Of a DNA stretch of 64,000 nucleotides, positions 1 through 12,225 are shown piece by piece (positions within the stretch are counted from its first letter, which is position 1; every line of letters starts with the position of its first letter). Position numbers and translations under genes: made by a program. Origin of the DNA: Rotaria socialis (Eukaryota > Rotifera > Eurotatoria > Philodinida > Philodinidae); contig CAJNYU010003062.1 in assembly GCA_905331475.1 (NCBI GenBank), forward strand, positions 62,001-126,000, written 5' to 3'. The notes under the pieces are model-generated. The model was not told where the DNA came from. It saw nothing but the letters and a program-made list of their open reading frames with translations, and did no database searches.

Positions 1-3000
1 AACAACAAGTAAAAGAACCAACTACTACTGTAGAACCAATAGAACTCGATGATGTTACTGATGAAGATAGAGAAAGTTAGACAATTTTCATTTTTGTTAT
101 GCAGATTATATAAATATATATATATAAATATAGGAGTAATTGATGAAACAACGACGGTATCAACATCAATAACAACAGCAACAACGAATAAAACGAATGC
201 TGCTAGTGCATCAGTAGTTCCAAAAGAGAAAAAAAATGTTGTCAAACGAGATATTGTACGAAAAAAGGAGCCTCTCAATATTATCTTTTGTGGTCATGTC
301 GATGCAGGGAAATCAACAATTGGTGGACAACTTATGTATAGCTTCTAACAAATGGTAAATATGATTTAATTTGCATCTTTTTTTCGAAGGTTTTTAACAA
401 GACAAGTTGATAAACGAACATTAGAAAAATATCGAAATGAAGCTCGCGAAAAATCTCGTGAATCTTGGTATTTATCGTGGGCATTAGATACAAATGAAGA
501 AGAACGAGATAGAGGAATAACAGTTGAAGTTGGCCGAGCTTGGTTTGAAACTGAAAAAAAACATTTTATTATTCTTGATGCACCCGGTCATAAATGTTTT
601 GTCCCAAATATGATTGGTGGAGCAGCACAATCGGATATTGCTATTCTTGTAATTATATTAGTCTTTCTAAGAAATATTTATTTAAATTAAAATACCAAAA
701 AGATCTTTTATGGTTTTTTGTCTTTGCTTAGGTGATTTCAGCTCGTAAAGGAGAATTTGAAACAGGTTTTGAACGTGGTGGTCAAACACGTGAACATGCT
801 ATGTTAGTTAAAACAGCTGGCGTTCGTTATTTAGTTGTTCTTATTAATAAAATGGATGATCCAACTGTTAATTGGGATCAAGCAAGATATGATGAAATTC
901 GTGATAAACTTACACCTTATTTGAAAAAATGTGGTTTCAAACCAGGCGAAGATACTTATTTTATGCCTTGTAGTGGAATGACTGGAGCTTTACTAAACGA
1001 ACATCCTGGAGAAAAAATATTGCCTTGGTTTAAGTGAGTGTTCAATATAAAGATCAAAATAAAAAACAAAAATCATTTCTATTATTTAGAGGACCAACTT
1101 TTATTGAATATTTGGATAGTTTACCATCGTTTTATAGAAATATTGATGGTCCACTTCGTATGCCTATTGTTGAAAGATACAGAGTTTGTTTAAATTATTT
1201 GAAATAGTAAAACTACGATCAAATATTCAAATACATAGGAAATGGGTGTGATTGTTATGGGTAAAATTGAATCTGGTTGTTGTCGTACTGGTGATCGATG
1301 TTTGCTTATGCCAAATCGAACTCGTGTTGAAGTAACAAATATTTATTATGAAGATATCGAAACTGATTCGTGTGTGTGTGGAGAAAATGTGCGACTAAAA
1401 CTGAAAAATGTTGAAGAAGAAGTTAGTTTTTGTTATTTTTTATTAATTTAGGATTTGTTGTTTATGAATATTTTTTAGGAAATTTCTTCTGGATTTATTC
1501 TATGTGACATTGAACAAGAACCATGCGGTGTTGGAAGAGTATTCGATGCACAAGTAAGTAAAAATAATGCGTAATTTCTTCTTTTGTTTTTGTAAAATTA
1601 TATGACAAGAAAGAAATAGAAAATGAATCATTTGATAGATCAACTAAATCATATTCATTTTTACGGAATTGACTCGTGATGCACGATACCGTTTTGTTTC
1701 GTGCTCTTAGTCAATGTGCTAGCAATGTGGAAATTTACGAAGATTGAAGTTATGAAAAAAATGAATCATCTTGTAAATCATATCAACTAGCACATATATC
1801 AAGCGAGACAATCTTAAAGTATATTTGTTACTGACTACATAGATAAAAATTCAAATACTGAAGCATAGTTGTTAGATTTAATAAGAATGCATTGTAGAAT
1901 AGCTTTCACCAGACGGCAACTAGATTAAGATGAATGAAATTATCGCTATGCAGATTCTCAGACTGAAATCTTCACCATATAGTGTATATCAATAGAAGAT
2001 ATTTACTCGTTTTCATTCATAAATTCGAGAATAGAAACTAATTCATTTTCAGATCATAACACCATCAAATGAAAATTGTGATAAATAAATTTCGTAGATT
2101 TAACTCGATTAACAAGAGTCTGTTTTTGTTTATCGAATGGTCACAATAAATTTTCTTTACGAATAAATTAGAATAAACAGAAAAACTCGTGATCTACTTT
2201 TTATTTTGAAAGTAGCATTTAAACTTCTTAGATTACCTAATCCTTATCGTTACTAATCAATTTTATCGAGTAAAAAATTAGTACGTAGAACGTTTTAAGA
2301 AAACTTTGTCGATCTGCCGAGTCGTTGCTCTGCAAATAAAAAAAGTCAACAGTAAATTGATTACACTTTAATAGTTGTTATCAATTGTTTCCATAAAATT
2401 TTCGCGTATGTTTATATAAGTATGTATAGATTTTTTAAAATGATGAACAAAATCAAGTTTTACATGAACTATGAGATACCTGAGATAATCAGAATATAAT
2501 AGACTCGTAGATCCTGAAGCTCTGAATCTCGATGTTCACTATAGGACAGGGCTGAGCGAGTCAAACTATTTTTCGTGTCGAGTTTGAATAATTTCACAGT
2601 GGTATGACATAAAGATAATTAAACCATATTGTCGCTCTTTGCTTCTGTTGACAACAATTATTTTCATTTCATGAGATCTAGGTATTAGTTTTTAAGTACG
2701 AAAGTCAAAATAGAATACATATAAAACGAAATAATCCGGCTAATAAAAACATGAAGAGAAGTGAAAAAAATAGTTCTTTTTTGTAAATAGAGACCAAACA
2801 TCAAGCTTATCTTAAGTCCTTGGTTGTATTTTAAAGATATTAGAGTAGAAATATGAATCTAGTGAACTATTTTGGAGTATTCGCATGAAATACATACATG
2901 ATCATCGTATCCTATAGACAAATCTTAAGATTTACAAAGGTCAAGCATAAGAAAATAAAAGTTCGTCAAAGATAGCTTTTATAAAAGATGAAGACTTTGA

Positions 3001-3748
3001 TATCATTTTAAAGGACTCTTTTACGTAACACATGTGCAAATAGAACTGATATGCAAAAAACTTAAATTATTATTTTACTAGTCTATCTGGCAATCACTGT
3101 CAATTTTCAAATAAGACATCGATTGTGTAATTAAGCGATATTTCACATGCATGTCATTTTCTTAACAGATAGATAATGTGAAACATATTTTTAGGCTGCA
3201 AACAATGATTCAGATGTAGTGTACTCAATTGTGACGAAGTTTCTAAAACAAAGTGAAAAATTGATTATAAAAAATGAAGAAAATTTTAAAAAGTTAAATG
3301 AATATGAGTCGAGCTAACGCTATCGAAGTGTTGAGTTCAATCCAAGTCAACGTCAATAAAAAATGAATATGACTAGAACTCATCTAACAGTGCTACAGAA
3401 ATATATCTAAATCAATTACTTTTCCTTATAAAATAGGTCGCTATAATTGAACATAAATCAATAATATGTCCTGGTTATTCTGCTGTTTTGCATATTCATG
3501 CAGCAGCTGTTGAAGTTCAATTAAAAAAATTGATAACATTAATTGATCGTAAAACAGGTGAAAGAACTCAAGAACATCCACGTTTCATGAAGCAAGATGA
3601 AGTCGGTATAGCGAGATTTGAATTATCACAAGCAGGTCAAGCGATTTGTATGGAAACATTTAAGCATTTTCCTCAACTTGGTCGATTTACATTACGTGAT
3701 GAAGGTCGAACAGTTGCAGTAGGGAAAGTTCTCAGAATAGTCGAGTAA
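1..3748 (+). CDS. GSPT1: Eukaryotic release factor 3 (eRF3, GSPT), 5' partial
   Basis: eRF3 is the translational GTPase that works with eRF1 to terminate protein synthesis in the cytosol. Exons that keep frame: <1..75, 134..335, 390..648, 732..1033, 1090..1183, 1239..1421, 1479..1553, 3437..3748. The start lies before the window, so part of the poorly conserved acidic, Thr-rich N-terminal extension is missing. Visible G-domain motifs are GHVDAGKST (G1), DAPGH (G3) and NKMD (G4), with the eRF3-typical stretches WYLSWALDTN and KGEFETGFERGGQTREHAM. EF-Tu-like domains II and III follow and end in GRFTLRDEGRTVAVGKV. The first intron (76..133) is the least certain, because the N-terminal region has no conserved landmark. 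Other introns are 54-83 bp except the last (1883 bp). Identity over EF1A or HBS1 is clear from the WYLSWALDTN region and the C-terminus. Confidence 0.95.
1554..3436 (+). other. Long last intron of eRF3 (no gene seen)
   Basis: This 1883-bp GT-AG intron separates the two last coding exons of eRF3 and is more than twenty times longer than most of its sister introns. It is AT-rich, stops occur in all frames, and I see no nested gene, RNA gene or clear terminal repeats. Confidence 0.8.
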
Positions 3749-3894
3749 AACCGTGTTTATTGTTATTTCATATTTATTCTTTTCTTTTTTTTTCGAAAAA
3801 AACTCAATTGATAAAACATTTGTTATTCATGTGATTTCAAGAAGAACAGAAATAAAAATTATTTTTCTTTCGTTTGCAGATTTTTTGTTTTCAA
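3749..3894 (+). promoter_or_regulatory. eRF3-TEFM intercistronic region
   Basis: Only 146 bp separate the eRF3 stop from the TEFM-like ATG. An AATAAA-type signal lies near 3851, and a pyrimidine-rich AG ends at 3880 (tttctttcgtttgcag). That order (poly(A) signal, acceptor, start codon) fits trans-splicing of a downstream cistron, though a short 5'UTR cis intron would look the same. Confidence 0.45.
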
Positions 3895-4988
3895 ATGTTA
3901 TTTATACGTTTATTAGTACCAAGAATAAAATTTTATTCATCATTTCGATTAAAATCAACGGACATTAATTTAGTTGATGAACTTAATAGAATAAAAACTA
4001 AAGATTTGACGAAAATATTTAATGAAGAACAAATAGAAGTTTTTCATCAATTAAAACGTACATTAGGAGGAAAATTTCATTCTTTAGAACAATTTCAAAA
4101 TGAACCAAAACTTAAAATTGATTGTAAATATTTTGCAAGTCAATCGTTCGTCGTTTGATTTTCTTTTCTTTTTCATTTAAGTTGATCAATTCTTTGATTA
4201 TTTATTACAATTGAAAAAAAGAAATGATAATCAACAGCATCGAATTCGTATTGAACCTCGTCTAACATCGAAAATAGTCGCCGTAAATGAATTTTTTCAT
4301 GAAAGAACAAATAAAATGGAATTTCTCTAGGATATTGAAAGTGTTTGTAGTCTTGATTATACTTCTTCACATATCAATTGGGCTATTGTAAAAACAACGG
4401 AAGAAAAAAACAAATTTCAAGTTAAACAGTGGAATTCATTAGAAATTGATCTTGATCGAAAATATAATTTCTTTCGAACATTCAGTCAAGTTAGTTTGTT
4501 CATTTTTATTTTGTTCATTTTTTTGAAAAACAAATTCCATTCAGTTAGTCGATGGTCTTTCGACAATACCATTAAAAGATGCAAATGTTCTTCTTGTTGA
4601 AGAAACAACTTATCGTTATTCAAATCTTAAGCTAGCCACGTATGTTTCACAATTACAACAAATTCGTGCTATATTTAATACATTACTTCATTGCCATCCA
4701 TTATTTGAACGACCTGTTTATCATATATCAGGAAGAGATGTTGCATTACATCTTGGTTTATTTATTGGCAATGAACAATCAAGTGCAGAATTTTTTCTCA
4801 CGAATCTTATATTTAACAATACAGAAAACAATAAAAAGATATCATTGGATATTGACCATCAATTAAAAATAAATTATCATCGAACAACAATAGGACAAAG
4901 AGAACCGATGGCTCAATGTCTTCTAAGAGCTTTAACTTTTCTTCAATATAACAATGAGAAAAAATATTCTTCTTTACATTCAAAATAA
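3895..4988 (+). CDS. TEFM: Mitochondrial transcription elongation factor TEFM-like
   Basis: TEFM binds mitochondrial RNA polymerase and makes it processive. Exons 3895..4138, 4182..4282, 4331..4489 and 4545..4988 join in frame to about 315 aa (human TEFM is about 360). The first 20 residues (start MLFIRLLVPRIK) are basic, hydroxylated and free of acids, as in a mitochondrial presequence. A helix-hairpin-helix-like segment follows (EEQIEVFHQLKR, then FHSLEQF), then an RNase H-like fold with SLDYTSSHINWAIVK, ANVLLVEETTYRYSN, and a C-terminal block ending near QCLLRALTFLQ, in the same order as in TEFM. Resemblance is at the level of architecture and scattered motifs, so another mitochondrial RNase H-fold protein cannot be excluded. 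It begins 146 bp after the eRF3 stop. I chose the ATG at 3895 because it sits 15 nt behind a pyrimidine-rich AG; an in-frame ATG at 3874 lies before that AG. Confidence 0.65.
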
Positions 4989-6571
4989 AAGGTAGAATTG
5001 TTATACTACTTATATTAAAAGTTTTAATCATGTAATTTGATCAAATCTTGTATTGACACAAACAGAGATTCACTTGCCCTTATTATGAAGTCAACATCAA
5101 AATCGTTGTTAATTCTATTTATATCTACTTGAGCATAGAAACTGAATTGATTATACAGACTAATGGAATGACATTACTTTTAAATTAAACAGAGTTGTCG
5201 AAGAATTATTCTTCATCTTTCTAATAGAGATTATTTTCAATAAGATTTCACAATTTTCATTTTTTTTTATAACGTATTCAAACAGTCTTACAACCGATTC
5301 GAATCGATTAGACATTTCAAGTCGATAGATATATGCGGAATTCGAAGATTCTCGAATGTACAAATCAAAAAATAAAATGTTTTACTAGATTGATAGTATA
5401 AATAAATGAAAACGAATAATATATATCCTGCTTATTGTGTATTCGCTTCGTTCTAGTAGCTTTTTAAAACATCATTGGAAAAATCAATAGAATTAATTAG
5501 GAAATCGTTTGATGGTACAAAAATTGAAAGAAATCAAAACATTGATGATTTTATCAAAACTCCAACTTGATCAAGCTAATCGCATGAAATAATTTAGATG
5601 TGCTGTAAACTAGTTCAACTTGATCATGCAGTCGTCTATTCTTAGATATGATTGGCTCTATTGAATGAAATAGACAGTGTGAAAATATTGGAATATATTT
5701 TTTAGAATATTCGCTACACGTCGACTTATTATTTAGAATTTGAGAAAATTTTTAAGCTTTGAAAGAGCAGCAATCATTCAACATTCATGAATATAGCTAT
5801 CATGATGATAGTTAACAATAACAATACTCTAGATAATGTGTATTATTATTTTTAAATGAATTCATCAATTCAAACGTTAACAATGAACTATTAATGATTG
5901 TTTCCAATATGGACTTCAGTGAATGTATGTTTGAAACAATGGTTTTCGTATCAAACCGATTATAGTCATCTGTAGTAAATGATTTGAAACGTTTAGTACC
6001 ATAAATTTAAAATGTCAATATAGTCGCCATTTGATGATAATTTATCTTCAAATTTAAAAAACTTCATTTAAAAACTATAATGATCAATCGAGAATCAATT
6101 AATTTATAGCGTTACGGTATTACATGCTTGCACCTGTTGAGTGGACCGTAATCTCAAATACCAAGAAGCTTTATTATGAATTTTATTCTATATTTTATCG
6201 GAGTCAATCATGTAATGTCTATTAATAGACGACTGCACCGACTACGTCTAGGCACGAATACGGACGCGAAAACGATTTATTGTTGTTTTTAAATAGAATC
6301 AATTCGGGAACCTTTTGAACACCCTATCTATATTACATGACGACGAAGATATGATGAGAAAAGCTTTGAAGATAGCTAATTACCACTTTCTCTTCTTTTC
6401 TATTTTATTTAAATGAGTAAATCAATGACAGCTATTTTCTGATATACTGTTATAACCATAGCGTGCAAGAGCAAGAATTATCTGAATAATATGCAATTTT
6501 TGTGATGATGTGACTTTATTGTTTCATTTTGTAATGTCATACTGTTATTTTTTCTTTCTTTCTTTTCTTCT
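4989..6571. other. Intergenic, no gene recognised
   Basis: AT-rich sequence with only short chance reading frames. The last 30 bases are a strong polypyrimidine tract (6551..6571) leading into the acceptor before the next gene. Confidence 0.7.
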
Positions 6572-6573
6572 AG
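6572..6573 (+). promoter_or_regulatory. Splice acceptor in 5'UTR of the GGCT-like gene
   Basis: A long T/C tract (ttctttctttcttttcttctag) ends in AG 74 nt before the ATG at 6648. It could be the end of a 5'UTR intron or a spliced-leader acceptor. There is no upstream coding exon that would need it. Confidence 0.5.
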
Positions 6574-6647
6574 ATAAATTTCACAATAAATAAGTGACTA
6601 TCATAAGAAGAAGTAAAACATTTATTTTAACTCGGTTTTGTTTAACA

Positions 6648-7652
6648 ATGACGGAACAAATTTTTCATTTGAATTCATCTTTGAGTGATGCTAGTTTTAC
6701 CTTATCTTGCGAGAATATTCTTTCGAAACTCGTTCGCCCCGATCAAGCAATAATTGATTGGATTCTCAAACATGACACTCGTGACAAAGCAGAAATTGTG
6801 CTACCTGATGGACAAAAGTTCCTATGGTATTTTGCTATCGGTAGTATGATTAACCCTGTTTCACTTTTTCTTCGCGATATAATACCGTTAATTTCCTATC
6901 CAGCAAAATGTCCTGATCATAAAATTGTTTTCCGAGCATCCGGCGGAATGGCTGATATTGAACATTACTCGGGAAGTGAACTTCATGGAGTTGTTCATCT
7001 TCTTTCCGATGAGCAAATGAGTCGTTTAGATGCAATAGAGCTTAGTTATCATCGAATTGTTACTGATTCAATTAATTATCAAGAACAAAATCATCTAGTT
7101 TATATTTATAAAATGAATATAGATAATCAATCTACTGGTCTTCCAAGTGAACGCTATATAGATATTATAGTGAAAGGTTGTGAATACTATAAAGTTCAAC
7201 CAGAATATATAAATCAACTTAAATATGAACAAGCAGTGATACCTCGAAAACAGCCTCATACGCTTCAATCATTTACAATTATGCCAGACAATCTATTGTA
7301 CTCTGAAGAAGAATTAGCACGACATGATGGAACTGATCCTACATTACCATTATGGATAAGTGTTAATGGAAAACTCTTGGAATATAGTGGACTACCGCCG
7401 ATTGATCATCCTGAGTATGAACTTCAAAAACGACTTTATGAATTTATCAAGTCAAAACTTGGTGGACGTGAAGTAACATACGTTTTGGCTAGAACATTAT
7501 ATGAACCATTATATAAAATACCAATGCATGAAAACGATTTATCTATAGAACATCGAGCACTGATTGAAGACGATTTTTATTGCAAAATAAACAATGGGCA
7601 AAGCTATTGGAAGCTAATAGGGCGTCTTCGTGTATCTAATAGTCCATTATAA
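6648..7652 (+). CDS. Gamma-glutamylcyclotransferase-like (BtrG/GGCT fold) protein, intronless
   Basis: A single uninterrupted 334-aa frame. Residues 61-140 carry the GGCT-like fold: YFAIGSMINP at 61-70 is the equivalent of the substrate-binding Y-G-S-N-M-N-P loop, HGVVHLLS at 113-120 is the beta strand, and SRLDAIE ends at Glu131, the position of the catalytic Glu in this superfamily. The family cyclises gamma-glutamyl groups to 5-oxoproline. The binding loop reads IGSMINP, not YGSNMNP, so substrate is uncertain. The rest (140-334) resembles no domain I can name. The frame is open upstream to 6594, but the first ATG is at 6648, behind an acceptor-like AG. It is the longest gene here without an intron, which would fit a retrocopy or horizontally acquired gene (inference). 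Confidence 0.8.
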   Translation: MTEQIFHLNSSLSDASFTLSCENILSKLVRPDQAIIDWILKHDTRDKAEIVLPDGQKFLWYFAIGSMINPVSLFLRDIIPLISYPAKCPDHKIVFRASGGMADIEHYSGSELHGVVHLLSDEQMSRLDAIELSYHRIVTDSINYQEQNHLVYIYKMNIDNQSTGLPSERYIDIIVKGCEYYKVQPEYINQLKYEQAVIPRKQPHTLQSFTIMPDNLLYSEEELARHDGTDPTLPLWISVNGKLLEYSGLPPIDHPEYELQKRLYEFIKSKLGGREVTYVLARTLYEPLYKIPMHENDLSIEHRALIEDDFYCKINNGQSYWKLIGRLRVSNSPL

Positions 7653-8936
7653 ACTTAAATATTTATCTTATCACTAAAATTTCTTCAATCTTGATTTACG
7701 AATATATTGTGCACTTTCGCTAAGTATTATCTCGAAAGAAACATCATTTCGAATGGCAGACATTTATAGTCAAAGTTATTCAATTTTTGCATTCTTAGAA
7801 TCTTTTAATACTAAATCTATCAAAAGAAAAATATGGCACAGATAATGTAAATTGAACCGTGAACAAAAGACTATCATCAAAATATTTTCTTGAGACTTCG
7901 AGAAAATGATAACATCTGTTATTTAATTATTGCTCACTGTTTAACTGTGTATAACAGAATAAACTTCGTTGTCCATAATTTAACGTATTGCTTTATGGAA
8001 GTGTCTAGCTTTTTCATAACGAGAAATAAGACAAAGCGTAGTTGTTCATCAAACCTATTCAAATTTAAGTTGTGTAATACTGATAAGTATTGAAAGCTTA
8101 TCTTTAATATTGAACAAAGAAACTAAAAGGTCTGAGTTTTGGTTATCTTTCTGCAATCTCTTGTGTATTCTGAACAACGAATGGAAAAATTTGTATTGAT
8201 GAAAGTAATTTAGCTAGTGAGAATGTGAAAACGAAAATGTCGCCAAGAGCGAGGCGCTCATTCATCAGAATTATTACCCAGGTTGAACAGAACGATCGAT
8301 AAACGATAAAACCACGATCCATTACGAGCACTGTGTTGACTCTTGATAGCACGGCCAGCAATACAGTAAATTCTATAATAGAATACAGCAAGATTACGAG
8401 ATGCTTACCAAGCTTTACAGTACGAGTACCGTACGGTACAAAGACGCTCGTTTAAGATAACATTGGGGCTGTTTTCAGTTGATTCGTTCAGATCGATTGG
8501 GATCGTAAAATTTAGTCGTTATCTCACTATAATTCCCTTTTTTAGTACTTTGATATGGAAATTGCGTTTTATTTGAATTATTTGGTTGAGCGTAGAGATG
8601 GTCGAGTCAGCAATTTTTCGACTCAAGTCAAGTCAAAACCCAAGCGAATTCTCACCAAGTTTTCTTTTATTCATGAAACTATCAGAAAAGAAGACTTTTA
8701 TTCTATATCAAACAAAAATGAGTCTCCAACAGTTTCACAATGATTACTAAAAATAGCTAAAAGAAAACATGCACCGCTAATAATCGATTTAGCTTCACAA
8801 AATTGACTTGGTTTATTTATCTCTGATTTATCAATATCTATGGTGTTCAGTCAAAGAATCCAGTTAAGAGATAGCCGCGGTTCTAGTGACTACACTAATT
8901 ATGTTTATGTCTAGATTTTTCTCATCCGGTCGACTA
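7653..8936. other. Intergenic, no gene recognised
   Basis: AT-rich sequence with no codon-like structure. A short palindromic stretch (gagtaccgtacggtac, near 8422) is the only structure I noticed before the mariner element begins. Confidence 0.65.
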
Positions 8937-9849
8937 TACTTAGGTCTGACCAAAAGTTCTGCAACTTAAAAAAAAATTAAAGAAAAAGAGAAAATTCGAG
9001 TTTTATTTTATTAAATGTTGATGATAGTTGCCATGATTATATATATATCAAGTTGAATTCTTTCTAACAATTTGTTAAAAATGTTTTTGAACTCTTTCGA
9101 AAAAAGTTTAGCTATCTTGGATATCACATGGACCAATCATATTTCATTGGTTTAAAAGTTCAGTGAAATTTTGTTCGATCATGGCAGTTGCGTTCTAGCA
9201 CTACTAGTGATGGGATATGGATTTATTTTCGATAGGTTAGTCATAAGTCATATGATGCTAACTGGCTTATTGAAGATAAATCGTCAAAGACTATTGTTCA
9301 TGAAGACAGATTTTAACCAAAACTTTGTTTAATATATTCTTTCAATAAAATAGTCCTCAATGTAGATAAAGGCAAGACTGTAGATCACAAGTATTATATT
9401 GAAAATTATCCGAAGTCTTTTGTTAATGGAATATGGAAACAAATGGAGATATCAGGACCAAAATGTACAGAATTGCTTGACGATCATCGTTGACTCCATA
9501 CTGATCCAATGTTATTAATTAGATGACAGAAGAAGGAATCAATATAATATCATGTCCATCATATTCGCCAGGCCTGATACTATGTCACTTTTGGCTAACC
9601 AATTTTTATTGAACGTAGCTTAACTAATTAAATAAATGAAATATAATTAGTTCATGTGGTATCCAAGGTACCAAAGAGTTTCTTCGAAAGCGAGTTCAAA
9701 AAACATTTTGACAAATTGTTAGAAAGAATTCAACTTGATATATATATAATCATGGCAACTATCATCAACATTTAATAAAATAAAACTCGAATTTTCTCTT
9801 TTTCTTTAATTTTTTTTTAAGTTGCAGAACTTTTGGTCAGACCTAAGTA
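8937..9849 (+). mobile_element. Degenerate Tc1/mariner element with about 200-bp terminal inverted repeats
   Basis: The element begins TACTTAGGTCTGACC and ends in its reverse complement, flanked by TA (8935-8936 and 9850-9851), the mariner target duplication. The first roughly 140 bp of the two ends are almost identical in inverted orientation, and similarity goes on more loosely to about 205 bp. Length is 913 bp, shorter than an intact mariner (about 1.3 kb). Confidence 0.85.
9165..9775 (+). pseudogene. Mariner transposase remnant
   Basis: Translation across several frames gives the C-terminal two thirds of a mariner transposase: a DxxWIYF-like block near 9210, KGKTVDHKYYIEN near 9370, a TELLDDH block near 9470, SCPSYSPGL near 9560 (the HPPYSPDL motif) and FDKLLERIQL near 9705. 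Stops and frameshifts interrupt it, and the N-terminal DNA-binding half is absent. The last coding block lies inside the right terminal repeat. It cannot make an active enzyme. Confidence 0.8.
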
Positions 9850-11024
9850 TATTGATTCACATAGGTTAAGCTGCTAATCAAGATCATTGATCACTATACT
9901 TATATGTACAATGTATTAACATTTATGAATACGGTTGCATTCAACGCGATTCTGGTTCCATAAAAGTTGATTATAAAATTTCCTAGATTCTACACGAAGT
10001 TGTTTACTATGGCTGATCAACATTCTTTAAAAGAGACAAATACACCTCGTGGGTACCATTCGTATGGAATATAGCAAATACAAACCATAGAAAGCCGTAG
10101 TCAATCGTAAATAGTGTCTGCCACTGGTATGTAGAATTGCAATGATGAAGGCAATCAGATATCAAAAACAAAAAACGCCATTGATAACGGTCGCAAACGA
10201 TTAAAACGGCAAAAACGGCGTTATTCTAGTGACAATGCCCGTAATCTGAAGAAACGCAGAAAATAATCTGAAAAAAGATGAGTGTTTTCTAGCGAAAGCA
10301 CGGGTCGTAAAATGAACTATAGGATTACGGCGAAATACAGGGGAAATCAATGCAGTAATACACCATTTTGAAGGCGTCGTAGGTTTTCTACAATACTGTT
10401 TTCGATTACCAGACAACTCGCTTTTAGTATTACATGACAATCAACAATCGAAAGACTCTTTTAAAAGTATTTTCTTTTAATGATTTTACAATTTTTGTCT
10501 TGTTCGACTCAACTAATTCTCTTCTGTACCGTGACATGCATAAATATAAAATATTCTCGAAAACTATTTAACGAATCATTTTCGGATGTAAAGATGAGCT
10601 TTATGTGCAAAACTCAAATATGAATTGCAAGTTCAATCTTATTGAATGATTATACTATCATTATTAACACCATTTCATTATCGTATCTGTTGAACATTTG
10701 ATCAACGAAAAATTCATATATATATATATATATATAGAATGAAAAACTTTAATCAAACAAAATTACAGAAAAAATTTCCTCTTGGTTTGAATTTTTATTT
10801 TACCAATGCATGATATCGATAATGAGACTTGTATTATACGCTCAAAGATAATGTTACATGCAATTATAAAAGATGCTCGATGGCGAATTAATTTTTCAGA
10901 ACAGCTTTTCTTTGTCACATTCAATAAGAGACTTTCAGCACATAATTATACAAAAAAAGGAAAAATTCGTTGAGTATTTTTTATTAAAGGTCAGATTAAA
11001 TCTTGAATTAAAAACGATCAAAAT
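9850..11024. other. Intergenic with one AT dinucleotide repeat
   Basis: No gene recognised. An (AT)n microsatellite lies at about 10715..10736. The sequence ends at the 3' end of the ADP-ribosylglycohydrolase gene. Confidence 0.65.
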
Positions 11025-12223
11025 TCATTGATCCGAATGGAAACACCTCTCACTCTGATAAGCAATCCATTTACCCATATATGTAATAAATTTTATCGCG
11101 TAAATATGTTCAACCCATCTAGAAGGTAATTCTTTATAACCATAATAAGCGCCAGCTAATTGCCCGTAAATAGCTGCTGTTGTATCAGTATTTTCACCGA
11201 GATTGACTGCAGCCAAAACACCTTTCTCAAATGTGTCTTCATCTGACCAAAAAGCCCACAAAGCAGCTTCTAGACTGTTAAGAACAAAGTTTTTTGATCG
11301 AATACCATCTTGATAGCCATTTTTTCTTTTATAAGATCCTTCAGCAATTTTCCTAACATCTTCATGAAGTAGTTCACTACCAAACCAGTCTTCATGTCTC
11401 TTGTAGAAGTCAGGATCTAATAATTCTGCCTTCGTCATTCCTTGAACAGCAGCTACAATTAGAGCACCGTAAAAACGACATGCATCATAGACGTTTTGAT
11501 TGCCATGAGTTATTTTAGCACTAAGACCTGAATATTCAACAGCTTTCTTTGGATTTTGATGAAATAAGAGTGGCACTGGTGCAAGACGCACAAGACCTTC
11601 ATTATCAGTTGCATCATTTATCCCGCAATTTATATCGAAACTATTCAAAATCTCCAATTTATTGAAACTATCTAAATCTTCTAAAGGAATTTTATTTTCC
11701 TGAGCAAAGTCACGTTGTCGTTGTTCGAACACGTTTAAACATTGTCTAGTTGATGATCCAATAGCAAAACATTTTCCTGTTGATGACATATAACCATTTT
11801 TGTGCCAGCATTTGTAACGAACTAATTGGTCGTATGGATCAAAGCCACAACGCATTATTAAAGAGCTAGCCAAACAAAGAGTCATAGAAGTGTCGTCAGT
11901 GAACTAGATCATCAAAACACTATTTTATATTTATTTTTTTTATCCCCGCTTCTACCAATAGATTACTTGTCCTTTTGCAAGACCCCATGTACCTCCTCCG
12001 TCAAGTTCCTTGACTGGATGCTCGATCATGTATTCATGAGGCTTAGATTCTACATGAGCACCGAGAGCGTCGCCTAAAGCTAAACCAATCAAAGAACCTA
12101 GAATACGATTGAGCAGTTTTCTGTCAACAGGCTGAGGAGGATTGCATAAAAAGGATTCCAGTTCATTAGGTTTGCAGATAGTTTGTTGGTTGTTGTCATG
12201 ATATTTAGGATTTAGCCAAATAT
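11025..12223 (-). CDS. ADP-ribosylglycohydrolase (DraG/ARH family), 5' end unresolved
   Basis: ARH-family enzymes remove ADP-ribose from proteins or small molecules with two Mg ions. Exons on the minus strand: 11967..12223 (upper end uncertain) and 11025..11903, separated by a 63-bp intron. The N-terminal exon encodes GSLIGLALGDALGAHVE, and the junction restores GQFTDDTSMTLCLASSL, the first metal site (T-D-D). The second metal site reads NLGENTDTTAAIYGQLAGAYYG, where the family usually has G-G-D-x-D-T or G-D-D-x-D-T. One Asp ligand is therefore replaced by Asn. No in-frame ATG occurs before the conserved domain; an acceptor at 12224-12225 implies at least one more upstream exon, possibly the short open block near 12445..12500. 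Confidence 0.85.
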
Positions 12224-12225
12224 CT

